Origin: Corynebacterium pelargi
GTDB lineage: Bacteria > Actinomycetota > Actinomycetes > Mycobacteriales > Mycobacteriaceae
Length of the DNA stretch: 64,000 bases
Assembly: GCF_014635485.1 (NCBI RefSeq)
Contig: NZ_BMCX01000001.1
Location: 62,001 to 126,000 of the forward strand
Direction: 5' to 3'
Shown: piece by piece, positions 45,038-55,752 of the stretch
How the letters are laid out: the number at the start of each line of letters is the position of its first letter
Position numbering within the stretch: position 1 is the stretch's first letter
The notes under the pieces: generated by a model
Told to the model about the DNA's origin: nothing
The model's input: only the letters and a program-made list of their open reading frames with translations
Database searches by the model: none
Translations under genes and position numbers: made by a program

Positions 45038-45910
45038 TTAGATCGGCTGCAGTACGCCGGTGGCCAGCAGTGCCATAACACCGAGGCCGACTGGGATGCG
45101 GTAAGCCGCAAACCAAGCAAAGGAGTGGTGAGAGACAAAGCGCAGCAGCCATGCAATGGAGACATAGCCCAGCACGAAGGCAATGCCGGTGCCTACCAGA
45201 AGCTGAGCACCCGATGCTGCCTGGCCGGCTTCGGGGTTAAAGGCGTCTGGGAGTGAAAACAGCCCCGAGGCAAGTACCGCGGGAATGGCGAGCAAGAAGC
45301 TAAAACGCGCGGCTACCTCACGGTTGAGGCCGACGAACAAGCCGGCTGAAATGGTGCCGCCGGAACGCGAGACGCCGGGGATCAGTGCGAGGCACTGGGC
45401 AAAGCCCATAATGATCGCGTCTTTCATGGTGAGTTGATCAAAGTTGCGGCGCTTGCTGCCGAGTTTTTCGGCAAGGATAAACACGAAGGAAAACAGCACT
45501 AGCACGCTTGCGGTGATCCAAAGGTTGCGCGCACCTTCGCGGATGGCGTCTTTAAACAGCACACCCATCAAGGACACGGGAATGGTGCCGACGATGACCA
45601 TCCAGCCCATGCGGTAATCGAAGTTACGTTTGCTTTTATCGGCAAGGCCTTGGAACCAGGCTTTGAGGATGCGCCAGATGTCTTTGGCAAAGTAGACCAG
45701 CACTGCGGCTTCGGTGCCAAGCTGCACCACGGCAGTGAAGCTGGCGCCGGCGTCTTGACCCCAGAAAAGCTCGGAGACGATACGAAGGTGGCCAGAGGAG
45801 CTTACAGGCAGAAACTCGGTGAGCCCTTGAACAATGGAGAGCACGATGGTTTGCGCCCAGGAGAGATCGCTCGTGGCAGCGGCATGCAAAGTTTGGCTGT
45901 GTTCAATCAC
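45038..45910 (-). CDS. uppP: Undecaprenyl-diphosphatase
   Basis: 290 aa from a GTG at 45910. [22 protein letters not shown] holds the conserved (E/Q)xxxE plus PGxRSG-type active-site partner, and [21 protein letters not shown] carries the second motif. About eight membrane helices follow. It recycles the lipid carrier for peptidoglycan and arabinogalactan synthesis. The first ORF start (46021) would run antisense through the divergent gene, so I prefer GTG 45910, with TAGTAC/TAGTAG 10-13 nt upstream. Confidence 0.9.
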   Translation of the reverse strand: MIEHSQTLHAAATSDLSWAQTIVLSIVQGLTEFLPVSSSGHLRIVSELFWGQDAGASFTAVVQLGTEAAVLVYFAKDIWRILKAWFQGLADKSKRNFDYRMGWMVIVGTIPVSLMGVLFKDAIREGARNLWITASVLVLFSFVFILAEKLGSKRRNFDQLTMKDAIIMGFAQCLALIPGVSRSGGTISAGLFVGLNREVAARFSFLLAIPAVLASGLFSLPDAFNPEAGQAASGAQLLVGTGIAFVLGYVSIAWLLRFVSHHSFAWFAAYRIPVGLGVMALLATGVLQPI

Positions 45911-45941
45911 GTAGGGCAGCGTACTACTAATCTGGTTAAGC
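45911..45941. promoter_or_regulatory. 31-bp divergent promoter between uppP and the AKR-like gene
   Basis: TAATCT (45928-45933) ends 8 nt before the plus-strand GTG 45942. On the minus strand TAGTAC (45921-45926) ends 10 nt before the uppP GTG. The two -10 elements face away from each other within a few bases, so both genes are probably leaderless and each -35 lies in the other gene. Confidence 0.5.
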
Positions 45942-46823
45942 GTGAGAGAAGCAACGATTGGCGCCAGCGGATTAAGGGTCTCGACCTTCGGCCTGGGTAC
46001 TGAAACCTGGGGCAAAGGCACCGATTGGGATCAGGCACGAGCGATTGTCCGTACCTTCAAGGATGCCGGAGGCACGCTTGTCGACGTCTCCCCTGCTGCT
46101 GTTGAGATGGCGTCGCGCTTGCTTGGTTCTGAGGACATCATTTCTGTGGCCTCTGGGGTAAACCCCGAAGCGCCGATGGGAAGGCGGGTGGATTGCTCGC
46201 GTCGCAATCTCATCTCTCAGCTCGACGGGATGCTTCGCGCCTTGGGTCGTGACCATATTGACCTATGGAGTGTTGGCTTCTGGGATCCGCACACACCCGC
46301 CTTTGAGGTGGCGGATACCCTCGAACAGGTGGTGCGCCAAGGCAAGGTGCGCTACGCGGGAGTTCGTGGCTATCAAGGTTGGCAGCTTGCGCTTACCCAC
46401 CGCCCCTCGGTCGTTGCCGCCATTACTCCCTATCACCTTTTGCACCGAACCCCAGAGACTGACCTTTTCCCGGCCGCGGAATATTTAGGCGTGGGCATTA
46501 TCGCCGGTGCTCCCCTGGCTCAGGGGGTACTTAGTGGCCGCTATGAGCGCGGAGTTCAGGCTCAGGAAAACCCCCAGCGCTATGCCGAAGCGCATGGATT
46601 GCTCACTGGGAGCGAAGCCGTGGTGAAGGCTTTGCGCACCGCCGCCGAGGGCTTGGGCATCTCGATGGCCATTGCTGCTGCGGCGTGGGTGCGCCATCAA
46701 TCGGGAGTGGCCAGCATTTTGGCTACTCCACGCACTGATGAGCAATGTGCTGAACTGATTGCAGCCGAGAATGTGACCCTGCCCCGGGCTATTGCCAAAG
46801 CACTTGACGACGTCACCCTCTAA
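45942..46823 (+). CDS. Aldo/keto reductase-like protein, probably catalytically inactive
   Basis: 293 aa with the AKR barrel: [20 protein letters not shown] at the start, [34 protein letters not shown] and a late [12 protein letters not shown] cofactor-type segment. The catalytic tetrad is broken. Asp48 remains, but the segment that should hold the Tyr (DTAxxYGxGxSE) is [15 protein letters not shown], the strand that should end in Lys reads ISVASG, and the His position in [10 protein letters not shown] is Gly112. It may bind NADPH or a protein partner instead of reducing carbonyls. It precedes lppL by 30 bp. Confidence 0.85.
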   Translation: MREATIGASGLRVSTFGLGTETWGKGTDWDQARAIVRTFKDAGGTLVDVSPAAVEMASRLLGSEDIISVASGVNPEAPMGRRVDCSRRNLISQLDGMLRALGRDHIDLWSVGFWDPHTPAFEVADTLEQVVRQGKVRYAGVRGYQGWQLALTHRPSVVAAITPYHLLHRTPETDLFPAAEYLGVGIIAGAPLAQGVLSGRYERGVQAQENPQRYAEAHGLLTGSEAVVKALRTAAEGLGISMAIAAAAWVRHQSGVASILATPRTDEQCAELIAAENVTLPRAIAKALDDVTL

Positions 46824-46853
46824 TCCAACTTTCGGCTGGTAGTGTTATCGGCT

Positions 46854-47843
46854 GTGAAGATCGCTGCAAAGACCCTTGGACTCGCACTGTGCACCATTAC
46901 GCTGGCTGCTTGTGGCACCAGCGTGACTGAAGTCGCCAATGATGACCAAGCCCCCGTCGGTAATGCCACTCCCGCAGCTTCTCCTGCGGAAAATAACCCC
47001 GATGGTGTGGTGATTCCGATGAAGGCCATTGACGATCTTGAACATGTCGGCAACACGCTGGCCATTCGCACAGAAGGCAAGCTGCTGATTGGCGATATCG
47101 AGGATAAGGACTTCCGCGAAGCTCATAGCGTCGACCTAGATGCCTCGTGTGGTGACGTCACCGCCGCGCACGACGCCTTTGTCAGCGCCTGCGGCGAAGA
47201 AGTGAAAATCATCTCCCCTGAGGGAAACGTCGATACGCAGCAACTCGAGCACCCCGCGACCGTGGCGGTGCGTACCTCTGATGGCACCCTGATCACCGGT
47301 GATGATCAACAATCGGAGGTTTGGATCTACCGCCAAGGCGAGGATCCAACCAGCGTTGGGGTGGAAAAAACCACCGACCAGATGATCGTCGTCGATAATG
47401 GCGATTCCCCTGATGCGGTGGTGCGCATTAACCGCGAATATTCCCTCATTCAAGATGTGCACTGGCAAGACGATAAGCAAGGTCCCATTCTGCGCGTTGG
47501 TTCCGGCGTTGGCCAGATTGCCGCTGGCACCAACGGCGTCTTGCTTGCCAGCGATACCGTCGGTGATCAGCTAGCTTTGTATAGCGCTGAAGAGATCATT
47601 CGTCTGCATCAAACTATCCCCACCCCCGAAAGCCCCTGGGCTGTGGCGTGGGATAAGAAGAATCAGCAGGCCTGGACTATTTCCACCGCCAAGAACAAAG
47701 TTGTGGTGTACTCGCCCCAAACTGGCACCCTAGAGCTGCAGCGGGAAGCCAACGCGGTGGCCAACGCCACCAGCTTGGTGGTGCTTGATAATGGTGTTGC
47801 CGTAGCCGGTTCATCATCCGGTGCTGGACTGCAAATACTCTAG
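46854..47843 (+). CDS. lppL: Putative lipoprotein, LppL-like
   Basis: 329 aa from a GTG at 46854. A lipoprotein signal peptide KIAAKTLGLALCTITLAAC ends in the lipobox LAAC with Cys20. The mature part resembles a beta-propeller, with repeated segments such as GTNGVLLASDTVGDQLALYSAEEI and NKVVVYSPQTGTLEL. In M. tuberculosis lppL precedes pyrD in the same way, which is the main basis for the symbol. TAGTGT (46840-46845) ends 8 nt before this GTG, supporting the start. The function is unknown; Lnt in this window could acylate it. Confidence 0.8.
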   Translation: MKIAAKTLGLALCTITLAACGTSVTEVANDDQAPVGNATPAASPAENNPDGVVIPMKAIDDLEHVGNTLAIRTEGKLLIGDIEDKDFREAHSVDLDASCGDVTAAHDAFVSACGEEVKIISPEGNVDTQQLEHPATVAVRTSDGTLITGDDQQSEVWIYRQGEDPTSVGVEKTTDQMIVVDNGDSPDAVVRINREYSLIQDVHWQDDKQGPILRVGSGVGQIAAGTNGVLLASDTVGDQLALYSAEEIIRLHQTIPTPESPWAVAWDKKNQQAWTISTAKNKVVVYSPQTGTLELQREANAVANATSLVVLDNGVAVAGSSSGAGLQIL

Positions 47844-47891
47844 GTACCGCCTCCTTATTGCCACGTCGCTGAAAAGAAAGTCTGCATTGCC

Positions 47892-49004
47892 ATGGTTCAA
47901 TCCCACCCCTTACGTTCAAAAACCTATGGATTGCTGCTCAAGGGCATGTTTCGCATGTCGCCCGAACAAATCCACGGCATCGTCTCCACGGGCATGGGAG
48001 CAGTGCAAAGCGCCTCGCCGCTTCGCGCTTTGTTGCACAAGGTGCTGCCGGTTCGCGACGAGATCCTAAGCCAGGAAGTCTTCGGTGTGCGCTTCGAGCG
48101 CCCGCTCGGACTCGCCGCCGGTTTTGATAAAAACGGCGAAGCCCCGAATGCATGGTCTGCGATCGGTTTTGGGTATGCAGAACTCGGCACCGTTACCGCT
48201 TCTCCCCAACCGGGCAACCCCGCCCCGCGTTTGTTCCGTCTGCCAAAAGACAAAGCCATTCTCAACCGAATGGGCTTTAATAACGTCGGTGCGGCGGAAG
48301 TCGCCGCCAACCTGCGCCGACGTTCCTCACAAGATGTGGTGGGCATCAACATTGGCAAAACCAAGGTCGTTGCAGCCGAAGACGCCGTGGCGGATTATCG
48401 CCGTTCGGCATCGCTGCTTGGCGATCTCGCCGATTATGTGGTGGTCAACGTCTCCTCCCCCAACACCCCAGGGCTGAGGGACTTGCAGGCGGTGAGCTCG
48501 CTTAGGCCGATTCTTCAAGCAGTACAGCAGGCAACAAGCTCTCCAGTGTTAGTCAAGATCGCTCCCGACCTCAGCGATGAGGACGTCGATGCCGTGGCCG
48601 ATCTTGCCCTTGAGCTCGGATTAGCCGGCATCGTTGCAACCAACACCACCATTAGCCGCGAAGGCCTGCAAAGCGATCCGGAGCAAGTAGAGGCCATGGG
48701 CGCCGGTGGCATCTCGGGGCCTCCAGTGGCTGAACGTGCCCTCGAAGTGCTTCGTCGCCTCTACGCCCGTGTGGGCAAGCAGTTGGTCCTGATCGGTGTC
48801 GGTGGCATCAGTACCCCCGAGCAGGCCTGGGAGCGCATTGCTGCTGGCGCCACGCTGCTGCAGGGCTATACCGGCATGATTTACGGTGGCCCCGATTGGA
48901 TTCGCGATATTCACCTTGGCATTGCCGAGCAACTCCGCGCCCACAACCTTGAGAATATTGCTCAGGCAGTCGGCAGCGAGCTGCCGTGGATCGAAACGGA
49001 CTAG
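47892..49004 (+). CDS. pyrD: Dihydroorotate dehydrogenase (quinone), class 2
   Basis: 370 aa. [21 protein letters not shown] binds [22 protein letters not shown] and [17 protein letters not shown] (catalytic Ser) follow, then [32 protein letters not shown]. The N-terminal helices ([22 protein letters not shown]) mark the membrane-associated, quinone-reducing class 2 enzyme. It carries out the fourth step of pyrimidine synthesis. It follows lppL by 48 bp and ends at a strong terminator. Confidence 0.97.
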   Translation: MVQSHPLRSKTYGLLLKGMFRMSPEQIHGIVSTGMGAVQSASPLRALLHKVLPVRDEILSQEVFGVRFERPLGLAAGFDKNGEAPNAWSAIGFGYAELGTVTASPQPGNPAPRLFRLPKDKAILNRMGFNNVGAAEVAANLRRRSSQDVVGINIGKTKVVAAEDAVADYRRSASLLGDLADYVVVNVSSPNTPGLRDLQAVSSLRPILQAVQQATSSPVLVKIAPDLSDEDVDAVADLALELGLAGIVATNTTISREGLQSDPEQVEAMGAGGISGPPVAERALEVLRRLYARVGKQLVLIGVGGISTPEQAWERIAAGATLLQGYTGMIYGGPDWIRDIHLGIAEQLRAHNLENIAQAVGSELPWIETD

Positions 49005-49014
49005 CCTACGCCAA

Positions 49015-49045
49015 AAAGCCCCCGCTTGATTCGAGCGGGGGCTTT
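49015..49045. terminator. Bidirectional terminator after pyrD
   Basis: AAAGCCCCCGCT pairs with AGCGGGGGCTTT around a short loop. Runs of A on the left and T on the right let it act for pyrD and for the convergent membrane-protein gene. Confidence 0.9.
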
Positions 49046-49065
49046 GTTGATGGTTGATGGCGTAC

Positions 49066-49419
49066 TTAGCGAAGTGTGCTTCGGCGGATCACCAGGCCGC
49101 ACGCGATGGCCGCTAGACCGTAGGCAGGCAGCCAGTATTGCTGCCAGACCATCAAGGGCTCTTGAGGCAGTAACCGGCCTAAGAAGACCAGGCCTACAGC
49201 AAGTGCCAAGGCGCTCACCTGAATTCGCGATCCGGGCTGGCGTTTATCGGTGGTGGCAAACGCACCAAGGAAACCGGCGGCCAAGATGATTGCGATAAAT
49301 GACCAAGTCACCGGGAAGGGCACCATCCACCCTTGTACAAGTACCTGCACCAGCGTGAGCAAAAAGAGCGCGGCGCCTACGGCTACGAAGGCACCGCCAA
49401 CTCGGAGGGCATTACTCAT
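49066..49419 (-). CDS. Four-helix membrane protein, 117 aa
   Basis: Four hydrophobic segments at about residues 6-28, 35-53, 68-84 and 91-110, with short loops and a basic C-terminus (RRSTLR). No known motif is visible. The start overlaps the end of the PEBP-family gene by 8 bp, so it is translated with it. The function is unknown. Confidence 0.75.
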   Translation of the reverse strand: MSNALRVGGAFVAVGAALFLLTLVQVLVQGWMVPFPVTWSFIAIILAAGFLGAFATTDKRQPGSRIQVSALALAVGLVFLGRLLPQEPLMVWQQYWLPAYGLAAIACGLVIRRSTLR

Positions 49420-49948
49420 TCTCGAACCAGCCCCAGGTGATGGCGCGTCCTAGGGAGTGGAAATAGAGATTGAAGCCCAAAACCGTGGGGGTGTTGTCCT
49501 CTTCTACCTCAAGCTCCTCGGTATCAACCGCGTGGACTGCAAAAAGGTAGCGGTGAGGCCCGTGGCCAGCCGGAGGTTGGGCGCCGTAATAGCCCTTGGT
49601 GCCGGAGTCGCCGGCGAGGGTGACGACTTGGCTGTATTGAGCTAAGACTTCCTCAGCCTTGCCGTGAGGAAGCTCAGTGACCTCTACCGGGATGTTGAGT
49701 ACAGCCCAGTGCCAGAAGCCAGCAGCCGTGGGCGCATCGGGGTCGAAGCAGGTGATAGCCAGAGACTTTGTGCCTTCGGGCAGATCCGACCAGCGCAGGT
49801 GCGGGGTTTCATTGTGCTCAGCGGTGAGTGCTTCTGGAAGCTTGTCGCCATCGTTGAAGTCATCGCTGTGCAGCGCAAAGCTGGGAAGATCTTTGAGTGG
49901 AGCGTATGGGTCTGGCCCTGGGAACCGAGGATCGTCATAAGAAGTCAT
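49412..49948 (-). CDS. PEBP (YbhB/YbcL, Raf kinase inhibitor-like) family protein
   Basis: 178 aa. ETPHLRWSDLPEGTKSLAITCFDPDAPTAAGFWHWAVLNIP is the PEBP signature with the DPDAP ligand-binding loop, and YGAQPPAGHGPHRYLFAVHAVD follows. M. tuberculosis has a homologue (TB18.6, Rv2140c) in the same position next to pyrD. Ligands of bacterial members are not established. AAAAGGGGCT precedes the ATG. It lies upstream of, and overlaps, the small membrane-protein gene. Confidence 0.92.
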   Translation of the reverse strand: MTSYDDPRFPGPDPYAPLKDLPSFALHSDDFNDGDKLPEALTAEHNETPHLRWSDLPEGTKSLAITCFDPDAPTAAGFWHWAVLNIPVEVTELPHGKAEEVLAQYSQVVTLAGDSGTKGYYGAQPPAGHGPHRYLFAVHAVDTEELEVEEDNTPTVLGFNLYFHSLGRAITWGWFENE

Positions 49949-50080
49949 AGCCCCTTTTCTACCTGATTATTGTGACGATTACTACCTCCCGCGCACCACT
50001 TTGGCGTAGCTCACCAAGGAATTTCTTGTGCACACCCACTAAGGCTCAGACGTTAAATTTTTAGGCATTGAGCAGGCAAT

Positions 50081-50109
50081 TTGTATAGATCGGCAAGGCA
50101 CCCTATAGT
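50081..50109 (+). promoter_or_regulatory. tRNA-Leu promoter
   Basis: TTGTAT (50081-50086) and TATAGT (50104-50109) are separated by 17 bp, a good housekeeping sigma promoter, about 40 bp before the tRNA. The rest of the 49949-50149 gap shows nothing else clear. Confidence 0.75.
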
Positions 50110-50149
50110 AATGCAGGTGCCCAGCCGAAAGGCTGAAGCTTCACACCCT

Positions 50150-50235
50150 GCCCGGGTGGCGGAATGGCAGACGCGCTAGCTTGAGGTGCTAGTGTCCTAC
50201 TAATGGACGTGGGGGTTCAAGTCCCCCCTCGGGCA
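50150..50235 (+). tRNA. tRNA-Leu (anticodon GAG)
   Basis: An 86-nt class II tRNA. GCCCGGG pairs with CTCGGGC in the acceptor stem, the D arm carries GGCGGAATGGCAGAC, and the anticodon stem-loop CTAGC-TTGAGGT-GCTAG presents GAG at 50183-50185. A long variable arm and the T arm GGGGGTTCAAGTCCCCC follow. The 3' CCA is not encoded. It reads CUC and CUU leucine codons. Confidence 0.97.
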
Positions 50236-50241
50236 CAAATA

Positions 50242-50270
50242 AACACCGGAACCACATTGGTTCCGGTGTT
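50242..50270. terminator. Terminator between tRNA-Leu and meaB
   Basis: AACACCGGAACCA pairs with TGGTTCCGGTGTT across a CAT loop, followed by TTCTTTT. It sits between the convergent tRNA and meaB and may serve both. Confidence 0.9.
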
Positions 50271-50280
50271 TTCTTTTGTC

Positions 50281-51384
50281 TTATTCAGACTCTGGCGCAT
50301 CAAAGGCTTGCAACACACGCTCAGCGGCAAGCGTGGGTGTTATATGCGCATCGCGCAATTGTGCCTCCACGAGCTGGCGAACCTGCTGCACCTTCGGCTT
50401 GGTGTTCAGGCGCTGCAAGAGCGTCTCATGCACCATCGACCACATCCACTGCACCTGCTGCTCGCGACGATTGTGTTCAAACTGACCCGATTCGAGCATC
50501 ACCTGATGGTGCTCAAGGACGTGATTCCAGAACTCATCAACGCCTTGATGCTCCACGGCCGACATCGTCATGGTCGGTGGATGCCACAGTTCATCTTCTT
50601 GACGCACCATCCGCATGGCAGCTCCCAGCTCCCTGGCGGCGCGCTTGGCGTTTTTCAGGTTCGGACCATCGGCTTTATTGATGGCCACCAGATCGGCCAT
50701 CTCAAGCACACCCTTTTTAATGCCCTGCAACTGGTCGCCAGCGCCGGCGAGCGCCAAGAAGGTAAAGCAGTCCACCATCTGCGACACCGCCACCTCCGAC
50801 TGGCCCACACCGACGGTTTCGACGAGGATCACGTCAAAGCCTGCGGCCTCAAACACCACCATCGACTCGCGGGTAGCCTTGGCCACTCCACCTAAGGTGC
50901 CCGCTGAAGGCGAGGGACGAATAAAGGCGTCATCTTCGCGGGCAAGCTTGGCCATGCGGGTTTTATCGCCCAGGATGGAGCCACGGGTTCGAGTGGAGGA
51001 AGGATCGACTGCGAGTACAGCCACTTTCTTGCGCTGCTCGATCAGGTGCATGCCCAAGGCCTCAATAAAGGTGGACTTGCCTACTCCAGGAACGCCGGTA
51101 ATGCCCACGCGAAGCGCGTTGCCGCTAAAGGGCAACAGTCGCACGAGCAGTTCCTGCGCGAGCACCCTGTGGGCGGCTGCAGTGGATTCCAAGAGCGTGA
51201 TGGCCCGCGACATCAAGGTGCGATTGCCGGCCCGTACTCCCTCGAAGAGCTCGTCGACGTCGATCCTTCTTCTTGCACGCTTGACTACCTCCGGGGCAAC
51301 TGCGGTGACTTCTCCGAGATCAGTACCGGCAGTAGTCATCAGTGAGCCAAGGTGGTGTTCGAGAAATTCATTGGAATCCGACAT
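50281..51384 (-). CDS. meaB: Methylmalonyl-CoA mutase-associated GTPase MeaB
   Basis: 367 aa from ATG 51384, which has AAAGGAT upstream. The G domain has GITGVPGVGKSTFIEAL (P loop near residue 98), AVDPSSTRTRGSILGDKTRM, VILVETVGVGQSEVAVSQMVD and ADLVAINKADG. It gates cofactor loading and protects methylmalonyl-CoA mutase. It follows mutB after a strong hairpin, so its level may be set below that of the mutase. Confidence 0.95.
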   Translation of the reverse strand: MSDSNEFLEHHLGSLMTTAGTDLGEVTAVAPEVVKRARRRIDVDELFEGVRAGNRTLMSRAITLLESTAAAHRVLAQELLVRLLPFSGNALRVGITGVPGVGKSTFIEALGMHLIEQRKKVAVLAVDPSSTRTRGSILGDKTRMAKLAREDDAFIRPSPSAGTLGGVAKATRESMVVFEAAGFDVILVETVGVGQSEVAVSQMVDCFTFLALAGAGDQLQGIKKGVLEMADLVAINKADGPNLKNAKRAARELGAAMRMVRQEDELWHPPTMTMSAVEHQGVDEFWNHVLEHHQVMLESGQFEHNRREQQVQWMWSMVHETLLQRLNTKPKVQQVRQLVEAQLRDAHITPTLAAERVLQAFDAPESE

Positions 51385-51446
51385 CGCGATCCTTTCTATA
51401 TTCCACTTTCCATTGTGCAACAGTGCGAAGGTTTCTGAAATGGTAA

Positions 51447-51472
51447 ATGCGCCCCGTTTTCACGGAGCGCAT
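51447..51472 (-). terminator. Strong GAAA-loop hairpin between mutB and meaB
   Basis: An 11-bp stem (ATGCGCTCCGT with ACGGGGCGCAT, one G-T pair) closes on a GAAA tetraloop on the minus strand. Only TTTA follows, so termination is probably partial. It lies 25 bp after the mutB stop. Confidence 0.6.
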
Positions 51473-51497
51473 CTACTTAGTGCTGACTCGTCATGCC

Positions 51498-53708
<2,211 letters not shown>

Positions 53709-53714
53709 GATGTC

Positions 53715-55526
53715 TTAGGCTCCCAACTTCTCGAGCAGCTCAGAAAGTTTCGCGGCTGCGTCGATCTTGAGGTTCAAGTAATCGTCTGGCTCGAAGCCGT
53801 GGCCAGGTGCGCCTGCCAGCAGCACCGTCTCAACGCCTTGTTCGCGCAGTGCCTCCAGCGCGGCTGCGCCATTGGCCTCGTATTCTGCATCGGTACCGCA
53901 GATCACGGCGATCGGTGCGGACTTCGCGGCTTCATTAAAGGCATCAGTGCCTGGGGTGAGCTCGCCGGGGTTCAAGGCTTCAATACCTCCGGTGCCCAAG
54001 AGGTTGACCACAAAGCCGGTGCGCACATTGTGCTTGGCCAGCGGGCCGAGCGGAATCAAGACCGCGCGTGGGCGATGGCCCTTGACTTCCATGAAGGCAT
54101 CGGAGCGGTTGCGCAGTGCCTCGAATTCGGCAGCCCAACGGCGAACGTGCTTCGGCTCCACGCGAAGATCAGCCGGAAGTGGTGCCTCGGCGAGGTTCGG
54201 GAACTCGTTAATGGCGGTGAGCTTCTTTACGCGGTGAGCAATGTCCTTGCGTACCGCTTCGTGCGCCTCGTCGAGCAAGCTGCGAACCTTGCCTGCCTCG
54301 ATGGCCTTTTGCAAACCACCCTCAGCCTCAATCTCCTGGAAGATGGCCCAAGCCTTCTCAGCCATCTCAGTGGTGAGCTGCTCAACGTAGTAGGCGCCAC
54401 CGGCCGGGTCGATGACGTGGCCGAGGTGAGATTCTTCGAGCAGCAACAGGTTGGTGTTCCGGGCGATGCGGTGCGCGAAGGTGCGAGAAACCTTGGGCAG
54501 GCCACCGGTGATGGCCCAGTCGAAGACGAGCACTTCCACGTCTGTGGCTCCGCCAACACCGGCGGCAAACGCCGAGACGGTGGAGCGCAGCATGTTCACC
54601 CACGGATCGCGCTGGCTGAACATCACTGGTGCAGTCAGGGCGTGCTGTGGGGCCGAGCCGTGTTCGGGGGCATCGAGGATCTCTGCCACGCGAGCCCACA
54701 GCGCGCGTGCTGCGCGCAGTTTGGCGATCTGTGCGAATTGATCATCGGTGACGGCATAGCGGAAGGAAAGCTGGTCCAATGCCTCTTCGATGCTCAAACC
54801 GGCATCGTTGAGCGCACGCAAGTACTCCACGCCCGCTGCAAGGGCCAGGCCGATTTCCTGGGCGTCGGTAGCACCTTGGTTAGAAAAGGACACCGCATCA
54901 ACCAAGATGGCACGCACGTTGTCGTGCTCATTGGCCTTCTTTGCCAACGCAATGGCGGCATCCAGGTCAACCGAGGCGGAGCCATCGACGGCAGACGAAA
55001 GCGGTGAAGCACCAAATTCCAGCAGCTTTGGCGCGCCGGATTGGCCCTTGGCAAGCTCCAGCAATGCTTCTGCCTGCTGCTCGGTGTGCTTACCGGCATT
55101 CAGGCGAACGGGAGCGTGCTCGAACAGGACGTCTTTGAGCAGAGAGGAGAGTTCGCAGTTGCCGTAGGCCACGATATTGGTGGTGCCATTGTTCAGTGCG
55201 CTGAGCACCTGCTCATTGGTGGCGTTGGCGCCGAATGCCTCGGTGACACCCCAACCCACACCTTCTTCGGTGCCTACTCGCTGTCCACCGCGGGTAAAGG
55301 GGAAGGTGCCCGGAAGGGTTTGCTCATCCAACTCCTGCCCGCGGTTATACAGCGGATTGACTTCAATGCCGTCGTAGGTGGTTTTTGCCAGCTTGCGCCA
55401 CACGTCCAGCGGAACGTCGGCAATATCTTTCTTTTGTACGCGTGCAAAGACCTTGGCAACGGCTTGGTACCAAGCCTGCTCCTTGGCCTCAAATTCTTCG
55501 GTTCGGGCGAATCGTGTTTCAGTCAC
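53715..55526 (-). CDS. mutA: Methylmalonyl-CoA mutase small subunit
   Basis: 603 aa. It shares the barrel fold of MutB but the C-terminal region (LLAGAPGHGFEPDDYLN) lacks the DxHxxG cobalt motif, as expected for the non-catalytic small subunit. GTEEGVGWGVTEAFGANATNEQ and VEQLTTEMAEKAWAIF are family segments. The start is GTG at 55526; the purine-rich GAGGGGAGTGGG lies upstream. It is the first gene of mutA-mutB-meaB. Confidence 0.95.
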   Translation of the reverse strand: MTETRFARTEEFEAKEQAWYQAVAKVFARVQKKDIADVPLDVWRKLAKTTYDGIEVNPLYNRGQELDEQTLPGTFPFTRGGQRVGTEEGVGWGVTEAFGANATNEQVLSALNNGTTNIVAYGNCELSSLLKDVLFEHAPVRLNAGKHTEQQAEALLELAKGQSGAPKLLEFGASPLSSAVDGSASVDLDAAIALAKKANEHDNVRAILVDAVSFSNQGATDAQEIGLALAAGVEYLRALNDAGLSIEEALDQLSFRYAVTDDQFAQIAKLRAARALWARVAEILDAPEHGSAPQHALTAPVMFSQRDPWVNMLRSTVSAFAAGVGGATDVEVLVFDWAITGGLPKVSRTFAHRIARNTNLLLLEESHLGHVIDPAGGAYYVEQLTTEMAEKAWAIFQEIEAEGGLQKAIEAGKVRSLLDEAHEAVRKDIAHRVKKLTAINEFPNLAEAPLPADLRVEPKHVRRWAAEFEALRNRSDAFMEVKGHRPRAVLIPLGPLAKHNVRTGFVVNLLGTGGIEALNPGELTPGTDAFNEAAKSAPIAVICGTDAEYEANGAAALEALREQGVETVLLAGAPGHGFEPDDYLNLKIDAAAKLSELLEKLGA

Positions 55527-55682
55527 GAGTAAGACCCACTCCCCTCACATAATGATCGGCCGCTCCGAACGAGGCTTGCCTCTGGTGCGGCACTGTGATG
55601 CTATTGAGTACGTTTTGGTGTTATGTGACGCAAGACGCTAAATCCGCCAAGGATTCGTACATCTCACAACATGGCTACAGTC

Positions 55683-55740
55683 TAGACGCCTGGGAGAAGA
55701 ACTTCCCGCATATTTGCCGACTCTTTTAGCCAGGCGTCTA
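55683..55740. repeat. 11-bp perfect inverted repeat with 36-nt spacer
   Basis: TAGACGCCTGG (55683-55693) and CCAGGCGTCTA (55730-55740) flank 36 bases and lie 12 bp before the TVP38 gene start. It could be a leader stem-loop or a paired operator. The rest of the 55527-55752 gap holds the presumed mutA promoter and no gene. Confidence 0.6.
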
Positions 55741-55752
55741 AGGTGAATTGGC

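Noticed and set aside
45911-46021. Longer uppP N-terminus starting at 46021
   Set aside because: It would add a non-hydrophobic leader antisense to the start of the AKR-like gene and leave no promoter for either gene.
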